Origin: Gordionus sp. m RMFG-2023 | Lineage: Eukaryota > Nematomorpha > Gordioida > Chordodea > Parachordodidae | Reading direction: 5' to 3' | NCBI RefSeq assembly: GCF_954871325.1 | Contig: NC_088777.1 | Coordinates: 33,581,366-33,645,365, forward strand | DNA: 64,000 nt | Shown: piece by piece, positions 26,125-37,450 of the stretch | How positions within the stretch are numbered: position 1 is the stretch's first letter | Layout of the letters: every line of letters begins with the position of its first letter | The notes under the pieces: model-generated | Database searches by the model: none | Told to the model about the DNA's origin: nothing | The model's input: only the letters and a program-made list of their open reading frames with translations | Translations under genes and position numbers: made by a program

Positions 26125-29100
26125 TTTATAATTAAAATTAGCTTTTAATAATAAATTTTTTTCTAAATTATCATCATTTAAACATCCGCGTCTTTCATTT
26201 AGAACATGTTTAGCTTTACTGAACAAGCGCTCCACAGGAGCGCTTGATGGCAAAGGTGTATTATATTCATTATATATTTTTTTAAAATTAATATAAGTAT
26301 TAAAAATATTCATGGAATCATCATTTGAATTAAAAAAATTTTAACGGAACAAGCATTTTGTACAGTATTTTTCCCCAAAAAAGCATCAATGTCATCCATA
26401 CATTCATTTGAGGTATCCGCATATGGTTGTTCCTGCATATTTTCCAAATGGGCAACTAATCTTTCTTTTACCATCATATTTTGTGGCAGATTAATATAAG
26501 GCCAATTAAGTTTAAATTTAGGGTGAATCATGGCTGCCAAAATGTTACTGTCTTCATACAGTGAAGGAAATCTATATTATGAAATGATAATTAATTTATT
26601 ATTAAATATGTGTTCATTTTATTCATATAAATCAAATCAAGTATCTGCAAAACTTAACCCTTTTAAATTTTACAGTCAAGTCTGGCACATCATCTGTATG
26701 GTATGGTATTTATTTATATTTGGGTCATATCATAAATATTGATTAAATGTAAACTTAATATACAAAGAAGTTAACATTGTAATTTATTTACAAAGAATAT
26801 TAATCAAAATATTAGCTTAAAATTCAAATAATCTAATAAATTTTTAATGTCTTCATACCCATTAATATTTTATTAGATATCAGAGGTTTAGTAGAACTGA
26901 CCTGTTAAAAAATATTTTACTAAATTTGCCAGATCTTTGCAATTTTTTAATATATTTTGCAGATATCTGATAATAAAATAATTGCATAAAAAATATTACC
27001 TTTTATTAATACCTCTAAGAACACTATCTACAAGGGGCTGACAATACCTCAGGCAGCTAAATTTCGTTAATTTATCTATCAATATCAATAGAACGGGAGT
27101 TAGATATTCCTGCTCCATATTATCCTCCCGTTCCAAGATTTTTAACAAGATCGCCAAAGGTTCCATAACCTATAAAATTTTAATTTATTTAAAGAATATC
27201 ATTGTATTACTGTTGCAAACTCTTTAACAAAAAAACATTCCTCTTGCCTAAACATTGCAAATCCAATTTGATCACATACTTGTTCTACTTCTGAAAACTT
27301 TTCATGGATTGGTAATAAGAATTCCGTCTTATCTTGTTGGGAGCTATTAAATATCTTCCCAATTTCTCCAATAAAATATCCGCTATTTTTGACTACATAT
27401 TTTGTTTATTAACTAAAGCAAAACATTTTGCAAAAGTGGATCTAGATATTCGTTTATAATTGAGATCACTATCTGCCATCTCCGCATCTGTTGTTGCAAT
27501 AAGGTTAAGATTATGTCAACAACAACGTTGATGTTTTGGTAGGCTGATAGTAGGAATAATTGGGTCATCAACGGATAATATGTCATCCAAATTTATCAAT
27601 TCCATATCCTCACTACTATCTTCTTCATTTTCTCCAAAAACTCTAGAAAAAATAAATTTATTTAAATATTTTTTGCTAAATATAAATATTACTTAAATCC
27701 TTGACAAAGTTGGTTCCATTGTCAGTCACCATCTTCACCACCTTATTATGAATTTTATAGAACTTGTGGATACCCAATGGCCAAAACATCATATGTTTGC
27801 CTCCCAATTATCCTCCTCAGTGCCAAAGCGGACCTTCTCTTGAGAGTTAACGGATCCAGCCAATGTGCAGTAAGTCCAATAAATGCCCTAATAAAATAAA
27901 CATTATAAAATTCATATAAATATAATATACCTTCGATGACCACTCCAACAATCAGCAGTGGTGCATACATAAGAAACTTCAGACAAAGACAAATCTCTTA
28001 TAAGATTTTTCGTCATATAAGAGAAGGAAGTAGATATCCTGTTGCCCAGTGTTTGGCGACAAATAATTTTTGTCGCAGGAGAAAAAGTCTTAATCATTTT
28101 TTCAAATGAAGGATCATCAACCAGAGACAGTGGTTGGAAGGTGTCAATAATAAAATCCACGATAACCTTGTCTGCTGTTTTTTTGCGATACAGCTGGAAT
28201 GTTTAGATTGTTAAAATTTAATTTAGATTGTCTGGATTTGCAACCAGAACCACTTTGGTTTTGCAGTAATATATTTTTTTGTGTAGAGAATTCGTTGAGG
28301 TGTTTGGTAATCTCATTTTTAAATTCACTGTGCTTTTTCTTTATAAAAGAAAAAAATAGTATGTATCAAAGTTGGATAAAAATAACTTCTCCTGAATCAA
28401 ATTTCATTTTTAAAATTTTATATGGAAATTTAAAGTTAAAAAAAACAATGTACAGGCTGAATGTAAAACCTGTATAAACAAAAAAATGATAAAGGGTTCA
28501 ACACAAATTTTGTTAAACATATTAAAATATATTATTTAATTTATATATGGTTAAAAAAGGTTCATATAGGTTATTTTAAATTTTAAGTTTACAATATTAT
28601 CTTTGTCTATCATTATTAAAAGTTTCCCAAGATGATATGGGCTAGAGATTTTGATAAAATATTTTCCTATATATGAATATAATTAGCATTTTTGGCATTT
28701 AAGAACTATGGATTAAGGGTCAACAAATTTTGTTAAACATATTAAAGTATGTTTTATTAGTGGTTAAAAGGGGGTAGGTTATCTTAAAAATTTAAGTTTA
28801 CAATATTGTCTATCATTATTAAAAGTTGCCCAAGATGATAAGGGACAAAGATTTTGATAAAGTATTTTCCTATTATGAATATAATGAGGCTTTTTGGCAT
28901 TTAAGAACTTATGGATTGAGTCAAATGATACAAAAAATACTTTCAATTCAAAATATATTATTAAAAAAAGTCCTAAAAATGTTGTCAAGAGGATTATATA
29001 ATCAAGCTTAAACTGAAACTATAATACTAATTGATTAGATTTAACATATTATAATAAAGAAATAATAGAATAGATATTTATTTTTCTTTTGGTGAAACAT

Positions 29101-29703
29101 TGCTAAGTTCAATACAAATAACATTGAACTGGATGTTTTAATTATATTAAAGAAAGTCAAAATACATTATAAAGGCTTAATTATTAGTTATTACACTTCC
29201 ATTTATTATAAATACTCTTCTTTTGAAAATTAAACTAATATAATAGTAATATTAAAAAATAAATTCCTAATTATTATATATAAATAACAAAACCAAGATT
29301 AACTCTTCATCAAATATTTTATTAATTATACTGTATCTAATAATTCATTTTTTTTATAAAGAATCTGTATCTAGATTCTATTTCTGTAGGACCTGCTCAA
29401 TTCAGGAATGTAATAAATTAAATTTAAACATGTTGACATTAAGATTATCAAATAAAAAAAAATTTAAAGAATTACTTGTAAATGTCTCTTTAAGTTCGAG
29501 GATGATAATTTGGAAGATGATATTATCTTCTTACAGAGATGGCATTAGGTGCTGATCATATTATAAGAGTTGCTTTCATCCATTTCACATAAAGTAAAAT
29601 ACTTACGTAATTTCAAAAATGGTAAAAGATTCTCATTCTCACTTATATCTGCTGTTACATCAATAGTAGAAGCAATAGAATCTTCTAAATCTATAATGGA
29701 CAT
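26125..29703 (-). pseudogene. hAT transposase gene with short introns, nearly intact
   Basis: The transposase cuts and pastes the element. The N-terminal exon starts at 29703 (MSIIDLEDSIAS) and ends at a GTAAGTATTT donor near 29610. The catalytic region is readable at 28160-27710. It includes TTADCWSGHRR, a 44-bp GT-AG intron, AFIGLTAHWLDP and, further on, VKMVTDNGTNF, giving the first two acidic catalytic residues. A block reading VMEPLAILLKILERED follows near 27160-27110, then MIHPKFKLNWPY near 26530-26490. The C-terminal dimerisation domain is at 26260-26125 (YNTPLPSSAPVERLFSKAKH). An in-frame stop is visible where HQRC..HNLNLIA is expected near 27520, so the copy is probably dead. A BED zinc finger was not clearly seen. 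Confidence 0.85.
28490..28930. repeat. Direct duplication of about 230 bp inside the hAT element
   Basis: The segment around 28500-28720 and the one around 28728-28925 share, in the same order, TTTTGTTAAACATATTAAA, CTATCATTATTAAAAGTT, AAGATGATA and TTTTTGGCATTTAAGAAC. This is a tandem duplication in a non-coding stretch between transposase exons. Confidence 0.75.
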
Positions 29704-30119
29704 TTACATTTACCTATTAAAATAAATATTAATATATTATTATAAATTTATATTAAATAACTTGTAAGAGCTCTAAATCTCGTAAAATTTAGGAAATGAA
29801 TATTTATATCTATAAAATAAATGGTGGAATGGAAGTTGATAATGGAAGTTGATAAAATATGAAGATAGATATTTTTTTTAAAAATAATATTTTAATTTAA
29901 TTTTCAAAATTTTTATTTTATTTATTGCTTTTTAAGTAAAAAATTAATTTTTAAAAAGATCGGGATCGAATTTTAAACAAAATGATCTCGATCTCGATCC
30001 TCAATTTAAGTCAGAATCATAAATCTCGTAAAATTGACAAATTTGCGATCGAATCCAGGATCGTCGATCTTTTGATTCGATCTTTTAACAACTCTGTGAT
30101 TATGATATAATGTATAAGA

Positions 30120-33100
30120 ATGGTTAAGCTAAAGAAAATGGAATAATTATTGATTGAACTTAATTATTTTTTGCATCTATCCTTACAGCTGTTAACGCAC
30201 TTAAAAATAAGCAATTAAGCCCAAATTATATTTCACTCAATTAAAAAACTAATTTGATACATCTGATTAATTAATTAACATTCAAATATTCAATATCTGA
30301 GTACAAAATAATTATCCAAAATTCAAAAACTCTGAAATAACTCAAAGTACCAATTTAGATTTATAAACCAGAACATGTCAATAATAAGACTCTCAAAGAA
30401 AGAAATATTGCTTAAAAATCTAATATTTATTTTAATTATAATGTAAGCAATATATTAACTGAATACTTCACCTGATAGAAATCTTATCTCATGATATGCT
30501 TAATACAATCACACTATATATTTAACAACACAAGAAGAAGTTATAAAATTATGACTTTAAAGAGAAGGCCACATATTTAAAGGCAAAATTCTGTTGCAAC
30601 TAGTTTGACTATGCAAACCTGAAGATAAGATGCAATAAAAACCTCATTATTATATACTTAGTATACACACTCTAGTTCCACTCACCATCAGCATTTCTCC
30701 TTCTTCATCATAATTCCCACAATACAATAATACTATCATAGATCAATTACCCCTTTATGAAACTTTTATTTTGCAATCAAAGCTTTTATATCATGATCAC
30801 ATATAATAAACTGATTTAAAGTTGGACAATGAAAATTATAAAATCATTCCAGAATGAAAATTTTAAATTTATTAAACAATACATAGATTTATCCATAAAC
30901 ACATTTGTGATTTTTAACAATAATGATATTCACCTTCATCTTAAATATGAAAAAAATTCCTAATCCATGAGCCTACCAGACCTCGGCACAGCACCTACCA
31001 AATGGAACTGCCCATTATGCAATAAACTTATTAAGGTAACCAAATTGGGGCTATTGCCATCTCATAGTAACCATAAAATAAAGTGTCCTCAATCTGGGCT
31101 ACCCATCTTATCACCAGCAATTCCTAGAACTCTTAACGCCTTCTCTGCCCTTGCCCTCACAACTAAACAACCCATAGTCACCATTCCCACATCATTGACT
31201 GATGTGCTCACTTACCCAATAATCCCTACCTTCACTGTCACAAATGCTTCTCCCTACCTTCACTGTCACAAATGCTTCGACGTTCGACCCAGCCGACTCA
31301 AATGTAGAAATATTTCTAACTACACCAAAACCATTTGTAATTTCACGAATACCTAAAGGAGCAAGGCTTCAAGTTGCGAGACACCTGTCAAAAAACTTGA
31401 CTTCCTTGTTAAATAATTATTCTTCTGTAAGACACTGGCTAGACACCCTGTCATTTGCCTTTACTACCTTACAAGTTCCTGATCCTACCAGTAAAAAATC
31501 CCTGACCCAACAAATTAAGGATGCTACTATCTACCCCTTACCCATCAATCATATTACCACATCTTTTACGAGTGACGACACAGATAAAAATAGAAATCAC
31601 AAAAATGACCTGCTCACCAAGACCAGGCTAATATCTAAAAAATTGGATAACCTGAGTTAAATCCGCCATAAGTCTGGCAACCTCCGACAATAAACTGGCT
31701 CCCTATGATTTAGTAACTTATCAGGCCCTTCTCCTAAAACACCAATCACACGATTTTAAAAATGAAATACCGAATTACCCTGAAACTCCTCTAATTGCGG
31801 CCACTTATACCGCAAGCGACGTAAGAAAGGCTATTCTCTCCTTCAAACGCGATTCCTCACCTGGGTTCGATGGGTTTCGCCCAATATTCTTACAAGACCT
31901 AACCGCACCTTACATAACACAACAATGTGATGTTCTAGAAAAAATTACCCAATTAGTCAACCGTATGCTTACTGGAGGCATAACCACCCGCCATTATTCC
32001 ACTGCTATACGGAGCTAAACTCATCGCTCTCCATAAACCCAATAAAGATATTCGCCCAATCGCTATTGGAACCACTTGGCGCCGATTAATTGCCAAACTT
32101 GTAATTAGCAGATTATTGTTCACAATATCCAATCACCTTTGCCCGAAATTAGGTTAATGATGCTTGGTACCTTAAGGTACCATCTATCAAATTTGAATTT
32201 TATTCATTTTTCATTTGGATAGGCACTACCAAATATATTTATAATATATATATGAAAAATCGTGATTTTTGGAAAGCCTCTATGGTCTAGTAGGCAAGAG
32301 CTTGGTATACTTATCCCGTGCTCCCGGGTTCGAATCCCGGGAATATCATGTTTTTTTTCTTATTCTAACTTGGTGGTTCCATCCTTGGGGGGATAATATA
32401 TAGGAGGCCGGACTCGACCACGTGATTCCGTATTAATATATTAAATAATAAGGATCTTATTACATTTTAATAAATTTTGGTCGGTATTTAGCAAATTAGG
32501 TTGATATTTAGAATATTTCCATACATTCACTTGGTAGTAAGCATCATTAACCCCGAAATTAGGAGTCAACGTAAAAGGTGGATGTGAGGTATCCCTTCAC
32601 ATGACCCGGATGTACCTACAAACGGATCCCACCAACGATATCCTAGTCAAAATAGACTTCTCGAACGCCTTTAACTCTCTAAGGCGTGGAGCTTTTCTAA
32701 ATCCTATTCTCACCCTCTACCCAGAATACTCACAATTTATCTTCGATTGTTATGCTAATCCCTCACATCTTCAATTCGGAGATAAATTGATTCTTTCTAA
32801 CGAAGGTATACAGCAAGGTAACCCTCTAGGTTCCTTTTTGTTCTGGCATTAATAATCTAATACGAGAAATTAATGACCAATGCAACCTAAATCTCCATAA
32901 CTGGTATATCGACGATGGCATACTAGGCGGCCCACCGACTGAAGTCACGAAGGCAATCCAAATAATAAAATCCAGCTAGAAAAGTTTAGGACTTCGAGTT
33001 AATCAAGACAAAAGCGAATATTGTCCTCTTGGAATCATTGACCTTAACCACTATACTATGTTCAATCATACACCTTTGAACGTTTTAACACATCTCGGAT

Positions 33101-34480
33101 CTCCAGTAGGTAAAGACGAGTCATTTACCAAGTTCTTTGCCGATATCCTACGAGAGATATCCCTTATGCGAGATACACTATCTCGCCTCCCAGCTCACCA
33201 AGCTTTCTTCTTATTAAAGAACTACCTTTTAATTCCAAGAATTTTATATACACTTCGAGCGTCTCGGATCTTTCAATATGACGTCAACCTCGCTTCACAT
33301 GAACTGGAGATTAAACGCCTAACAGAAGATATACTCAATCTTAAATTTGGAGTTATCATGGCTATAGGCTACCTTACCAACCAAATCCGGCGGTATTGGT
33401 ATAAGGTCACCTTCCCTACTTTCTGTTAGTGCGTTCATATCCTCTCGCTTGTCCTGCGAGCCCATCATTCAAACGCTAACAAAACATCCTGACCCCTTAC
33501 TCCAACAGGAAATTGATATATGGAAATCCCTCTCATTAGTCGATCCTCCATCGTCGGCATTACAGAAGGATTGGGATAAACCCCTTGGCAACTCCGTTGC
33601 ATTCCTTAAATCGAGGAGCCAACCAGAGGACCATTCTCTACTCTTCTCCATTTCCGAAGGTAGTGGATACGAATTTCTTGAAGCATTCCCATCCCGAAAC
33701 CTTGACCAGCTCCTAAGCAATGATGAGTTACGTCACGCCATAGGTCTTAGACTGAAAAGGCAGATTCATTAGGCATTCAAAATGCAACGATACCATTGCC
33801 AGGGCCTTAAAATCCGCCGGCATACCATCAACCCTCGAACCTACTGGCCTTTACAATCAGATGGTAAGCTGCCCGATGGTTCGACTATGATCCCTTGGAA
33901 GAGGGGGGAATTCCTAACTTGGGATTTCTCATGCATCGATCCTCTTGCCCCTTCCAATATAAATAGAGATGCCATACTAGATGCCGAGGCGAATAAATTA
34001 GCTAAATATTCACCAACTCTACCCGCCAATTATACATTCCTACCATTAATCGCCACAACCTTAACGTCATTCGGCTCTCATGCCCTAGACTTCTTTAAAG
34101 AGTTAGGAAAACGGATCTCTGCTAGGACCGAGGATCCCAACGAGGGATTCTACCTACGCCAACGATTAGCCATAAACATAGTAAAATACAATTATCTCAG
34201 CTTTATTTTTTCAATATCCGAAACGCCGTAATTGAACATCCTATATGCATAGTATAGACTTTGGCCATTTTGTTGCATATTATTATAATGTTAGCGCTAA
34301 ATTTATATTATTGTTTAATTAATTATTATATTATAATTAAATCATATTAAATATTATAATTATATATTACTAAAATTTATATTAATACAATTTATATATT
34401 TTTATTTATATTAAATTAATTTAATTACTTTAAATATTATATTAATAATATATTATGTTAAATATTACAATTTATTAAAA
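30120..34480 (+). mobile_element. LINE with zinc-finger N-terminus, RT and PD-(D/E)XK-like C-terminus
   Basis: After about 840 bp of AT-rich leader, coding begins near 30967 (MSLPDLGTAPTK) with a zinc-finger-like CPLC...HSNHKIKC. Later blocks are RKAILSFKRDSSPGFDGFRP near 31830, FSNAFNSLRRGAF near 32660, GIQQGNPLGSFLFW near 32805 and WYIDDGILGG near 32900. Next come HQAFFLLKNYLLIPRILYTL near 33200 and [13 protein letters not shown] near 33730. The end has [20 protein letters not shown] near 33865-33925 and AEANKLAKY. A PD(x15)D...E.K arrangement suggests a restriction-like endonuclease, as in R2/NeSL-type LINEs; this is inference. Frame changes are visible and a tRNA-bearing element (32154-32551) interrupts the RT, so the copy is dead. 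The AT-rich tract 34231-34480 is the presumed 3' tail. Confidence 0.8.
32154..32551 (+). mobile_element. tRNA-bearing TIR element, 398 bp, with 12-bp TSD
   Basis: The insertion lies between two copies of CCCGAAATTAGG (32142-32153 and 32552-32563). Its ends are inverted: TTAATGATGCTT and AAGCATCATTAA. A perfect palindrome GGTACCTTAAGGTACC follows the left end. The middle (32276-32345) is tRNA-like with a TGGTCTAGTAGGCAAGAG A-box and a GGTTCGAATCCC B-box, which could drive RNA polymerase III. Downstream is the family-specific block AGGAGGCCGGACTCGACCA. The copy at 48424 has the same layout. The 10-12-bp TSDs fit LINE-type retrotransposition, while the inverted ends are unusual for a SINE. Confidence 0.9.
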
Positions 34481-35281
34481 TTTATAATATAATTGCAAAT
34501 GCTTTATCGCGAAATCCAATAGAGAAAAATAATGATAGAATAACAAGCGAAAATAAAACAGTGATGTATATAAAAAAAATCTTACTTATGACACATTAAC
34601 CCTATGAAAAAAAGAACTTAGAGATGAAACCGCTAAAGATCCAATTTTAAGAAGGGTAAAAATATTAATAAATGGTACAAATATCAAAATCAAGCACCAG
34701 AATTACAAGCTTTTAGAACAAGAATAGATGAAATAGAAAATGATGATGGTATTTATTTTGGAATGGCAGATTAATCATTCCGTACTCACTTCAAAATAAA
34801 GTTTTACATATATTGTATACGGGACATAATGGTATTACATCAATGAAATCCATTACGAGACATTATATATGGTTGGAACAATTAGATAAAGATATCGAAA
34901 AACTAGTTAACAGTTGGATGTAAAAAACATTGCAGAGATATACCAGGTGTTGCCGTATACCCGTGGAATCCACCATCACAACCCTGGAAAAGGGGAGAAG
35001 AAAAAGGAAAAATCGTAAGAAAACACGACCAACTACGAACAAGGGAAGAACTAATTAAATCCCGAATTAATAAAAATAGATGACAATATAAAGTTAGAGG
35101 AAGGTAAAATAAAATCAAGTCAAGAAGGAATTTAAAACCGATATCCAACGAGGTAACGAAAGCAAACAAAAAGATTAATAAACGAATTTGAACTTGGTAA
35201 AAAAAAAGATTAATGACAAACTTGAACTTGGTAAACAAAAAGATTAATAGACAAACTTGAACTTGGTGGGAAATAAAATAA

Positions 35282-35439
35282 TGTTATATTTTATAAGGTT
35301 ATATTAAACGCTATTTGTTGAATATTATATTTGTCATACAATATTATAACTTACCTATATTTATTATATTATTGAGGTCAATCTAATTGCATAATATTAG
35401 AAACTAAATTACATAATTATAAAATACTATATATAGATA
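35282..35439 (+). repeat. Right LTR of the old Gypsy-type element
   Basis: The repeat begins TGTTATATTTTATAAGG and ends TATATATAGATA, matching the left LTR with scattered differences. A GGTGGGAAATAAAATAA tract just before it may be the polypurine tract. The 238-bp repeat follows immediately. Confidence 0.7.
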
Positions 35440-35677
35440 ACAGTACATTTACCAATCCCTTATTTACATTTGCGAATTTGATTAAAGAACCAAACACGAG
35501 AAGAAAATGATGTTTTATTTGAAAAATTATTCCTTTATTGAATGATAAAAAGATAATTTTTAATATTTTTAAAATAAATTAGACAATAAATATTAATTTG
35601 TTTGGGTTTCTTATTATACTGCATTTTATGGGAGATGATAGACTTACGCCAAATGACCTATTAGCAAGAAATAAAAG
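35440..35677 (+). repeat. Right copy of the 240-bp repeat abutting the Gypsy-type element
   Basis: It starts ACAGTACATT and ends AATAAAAG, like 23097-23343. It continues into unrelated sequence (CTATATTTTTTC), so the repeat ends sharply. Confidence 0.85.
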
Positions 35678-36120
35678 CTATATTTTTTCTTATTTAAACG
35701 CATTTTCCGAATCGGTAAAAAGTTATGAAAATATATTCATCATATCATATCAAGCATGTTTGTCATGAACATTAACGAAGTTAATTGCCCAATATTTTTT
35801 GGTCAAAAAATGGTTGTATAAATAATATCGTGAAATAAATTCAATTACCTAAGAAATTAAATAAAAGTGATAGACCATTAGGATTTACAAAGTACATTGA
35901 CTTTATTTATTGTTAATAGTAAATTATATAAAAAATGCATAAAATTCCAAAGAAAATCATAAATAAAAAGTTAAAAATTCAGAACATAGTGATTTAACTA
36001 CAACATATGATGTTGGCTATCAAAAACAAGGCCTTAATTCCCAAAACTCTGTTAACCCTTACCAAAGGTAGGTTGATATAGACAAATTTATAAAAAAGAT
36101 GATAAAAAATTTTCTTTATA
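35678..36120. other. Spacer without recognised features
   Basis: AT-rich sequence between the Gypsy-type element's flanking repeat and the satellite-like block. No gene or repeat was recognised. Confidence 0.4.
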
Positions 36121-36873
36121 AAAAATCTGGGCATGACTAAAATACGCGCCCTCGAAAATTACGCGCTCCAACGCGCCCCCTATTAAAGAAGTTTAATATA
36201 AATTATATTAATATAGAATGGTATTTAGCGTAAGATGAATTAGAAATTTTTTTTTATTTAAAAAAAAAATAACATAATGAAATTATTAAAAAATAATTTT
36301 TTTATATGACTGAAATACGCGCCTATACGCGCCCCCTATCAAAGAAGCTTAATTAAAAAATGAACTCAAAATCATATATAGCTTATTAAATGGAATTAAA
36401 AAATGAACTCAAAATCATATATAGCTTATTAAATGGAATTAAAAAATGAACTCAAAATCATATATAGCTTATTAAATGGAATTAAAAAATGTTAATATTA
36501 TATTTTAAAACTTTTTATAACTTAGTAAGCTTTTGAAAAAAACATTTTTTTAACTACGCACCCCTATGAGCCCCCTATCAAAGAAGCTTAATTCATAAAA
36601 AAATTAAAGCATAATCATATTAAGCTCATTAAAAGGAATCAAAAATGTTAATATTAAGTTTATAAATTATTCATAACTTAGTAGGCTTTGAAAAAACACT
36701 TTATTTATTTTTTGACTAAACTTCACCTAGGCGCCCTCGGTAAATATATATTATTTTTAAAAAATGAATATAGAATCATGTTTATTAAGGAGATTTAGAA
36801 AATGGTATTATTTATTTTATTTAAAAGAAATTTTAATTATCAAAAAAAAAATTTTTTTGACTAAACTACGCGC
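36120..36873. repeat. Satellite-like block, continuing at 41331-41500
   Basis: Phrases such as CGCGCCCCCTATCAAAGAAG, AAAGCATAATCATATTAAGC and CAAAAATGTTAATATTAAG recur at about 36160, 36315 and 36560. They resume at 41331 after the foldback-type element. Inside, a 43-bp unit beginning TGAACTCAAAATCATATATAG is repeated three times (starts 36361, 36404, 36447). No coding content was seen. Confidence 0.75.
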
Positions 36874-37450
36874 TACTGTTGTTAAACGACTGAGCCAAGC
36901 CAGCTTAGCCGAAAACTCAGCAAGTTTTTGAGCCAAAAATTTGGGTCAGGCTCAAGCTGGCTCATTGAGCGCTCAAGCCGTTGGCTCACTCAAGCCGATT
37001 ATTGAGGCGAGATTTATTTATTTGAGATTAGTGTTAGTGTTGCTAAACTGCTGAGCCAAGCCGGCTTAGTCCTAAACTCAGCCAGTTTTTGAGTCGAAAA
37101 TTGACTCAGGTTCAAGCCAGCTCATTGAGCCATTTTAGTCGGCTGGTTCGAGTCGGCTCAAGCCGGCTAAGGAGTTGCCTCAAGCAGTCTTTTAAGCCAA
37201 AATTTATTTATTTTTGATAAGTGTTGTTAAACGTCTGAGCCAAGCCGGCTTATCCCTAAACTCAATCTAGGTTTTGAGTCGAAAAATGACTCAAGCCGGT
37301 TTCTTGAGCCAAATTAGTCGGCTGTTGACTTGGCTCAAGCCGACTTTTGTGCCGAAATTTATTTATTTGTTAGTGTTGTTAAACGTCTGAGCCAAGCCTG
37401 CTTAGCCCTAAATTCAACTTGTTTTTAAGTCAAAAATTGACTGAAGCTCC
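36874..37450 (+). repeat. Four tandem subterminal units of the hAT-like element
   Basis: Each unit runs from TGTTGTTAAACGTCTGAGCC through AAACTCA, AGTCGAAAAATGACTCAAG-like text and GCCGACTTT to AAATTTATTTATTT. There are three full spacings and a partial last unit. The element's own terminus is repeated inside it, which could multiply transposase-binding sites (inference). Confidence 0.75.

Larger units (their letters stand above)
25881..30096 (-). mobile_element. hAT DNA transposon, near full length, 4.2 kb
   Basis: The ends are imperfect inverted repeats: CAGGCTTGTTAACCGATCTT on the left, and CAGAGTTGTTAAAAGATCGA read inward from the right. The flanks TGATTATC (25873-25880) and TGATTATG (30097-30104) match at seven of eight bases, as expected of a hAT target-site duplication. 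A copy of a GGATCGA-type motif (rules such as ATCCAGGATCG) sits inside each end. A transposase gene lies on the minus strand. The transposon interrupts the RNase H part of the older Gypsy-type element. Confidence 0.9.
23344..35439 (+). mobile_element. Old Gypsy-type LTR element (fossil) split by nested insertions
   Basis: LTR-like ends of about 157 bp at 23344-23500 and 35282-35439 both begin TGTTATATTTTATAAGG. Between them, on the plus strand, are a gag-like region (about 23.65-24.2 kb), an aspartic protease motif near 24.27 kb, reverse transcriptase (24.7-25.4 kb), RNase H (25.5-25.87 kb) and an integrase N-terminal region (34.7-35.0 kb). The element is broken, with more than ten breaks. 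The ends differ by very roughly 8% by eye, suggesting an old insertion. It is interrupted by a hAT transposon (25881-30096) and by a LINE (about 30120-34480). Its own DNA adds up to about 3.5 kb. The motif style fits the Ty3/Gypsy family. Confidence 0.85.

Noticed and set aside
26530-26742. Open frame on the plus strand opposite the hAT transposase
   Set aside because: It is the shadow of transposase coding and intron sequence on the other strand.
27755-28160. Two separate small genes on the minus strand
   Set aside because: They join across a 44-bp GT-AG intron into the catalytic region of the hAT transposase.
32276-32345. A functional nuclear tRNA gene
   Set aside because: The A and B boxes are good, but the acceptor stem does not pair and the unit lies inside a mobile element with its own TSD. 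The same holds for 48542-48612 and 493-569.
33469-34029. Open frames on the minus strand within the LINE
   Set aside because: They are antisense shadows of the LINE C-terminal region.
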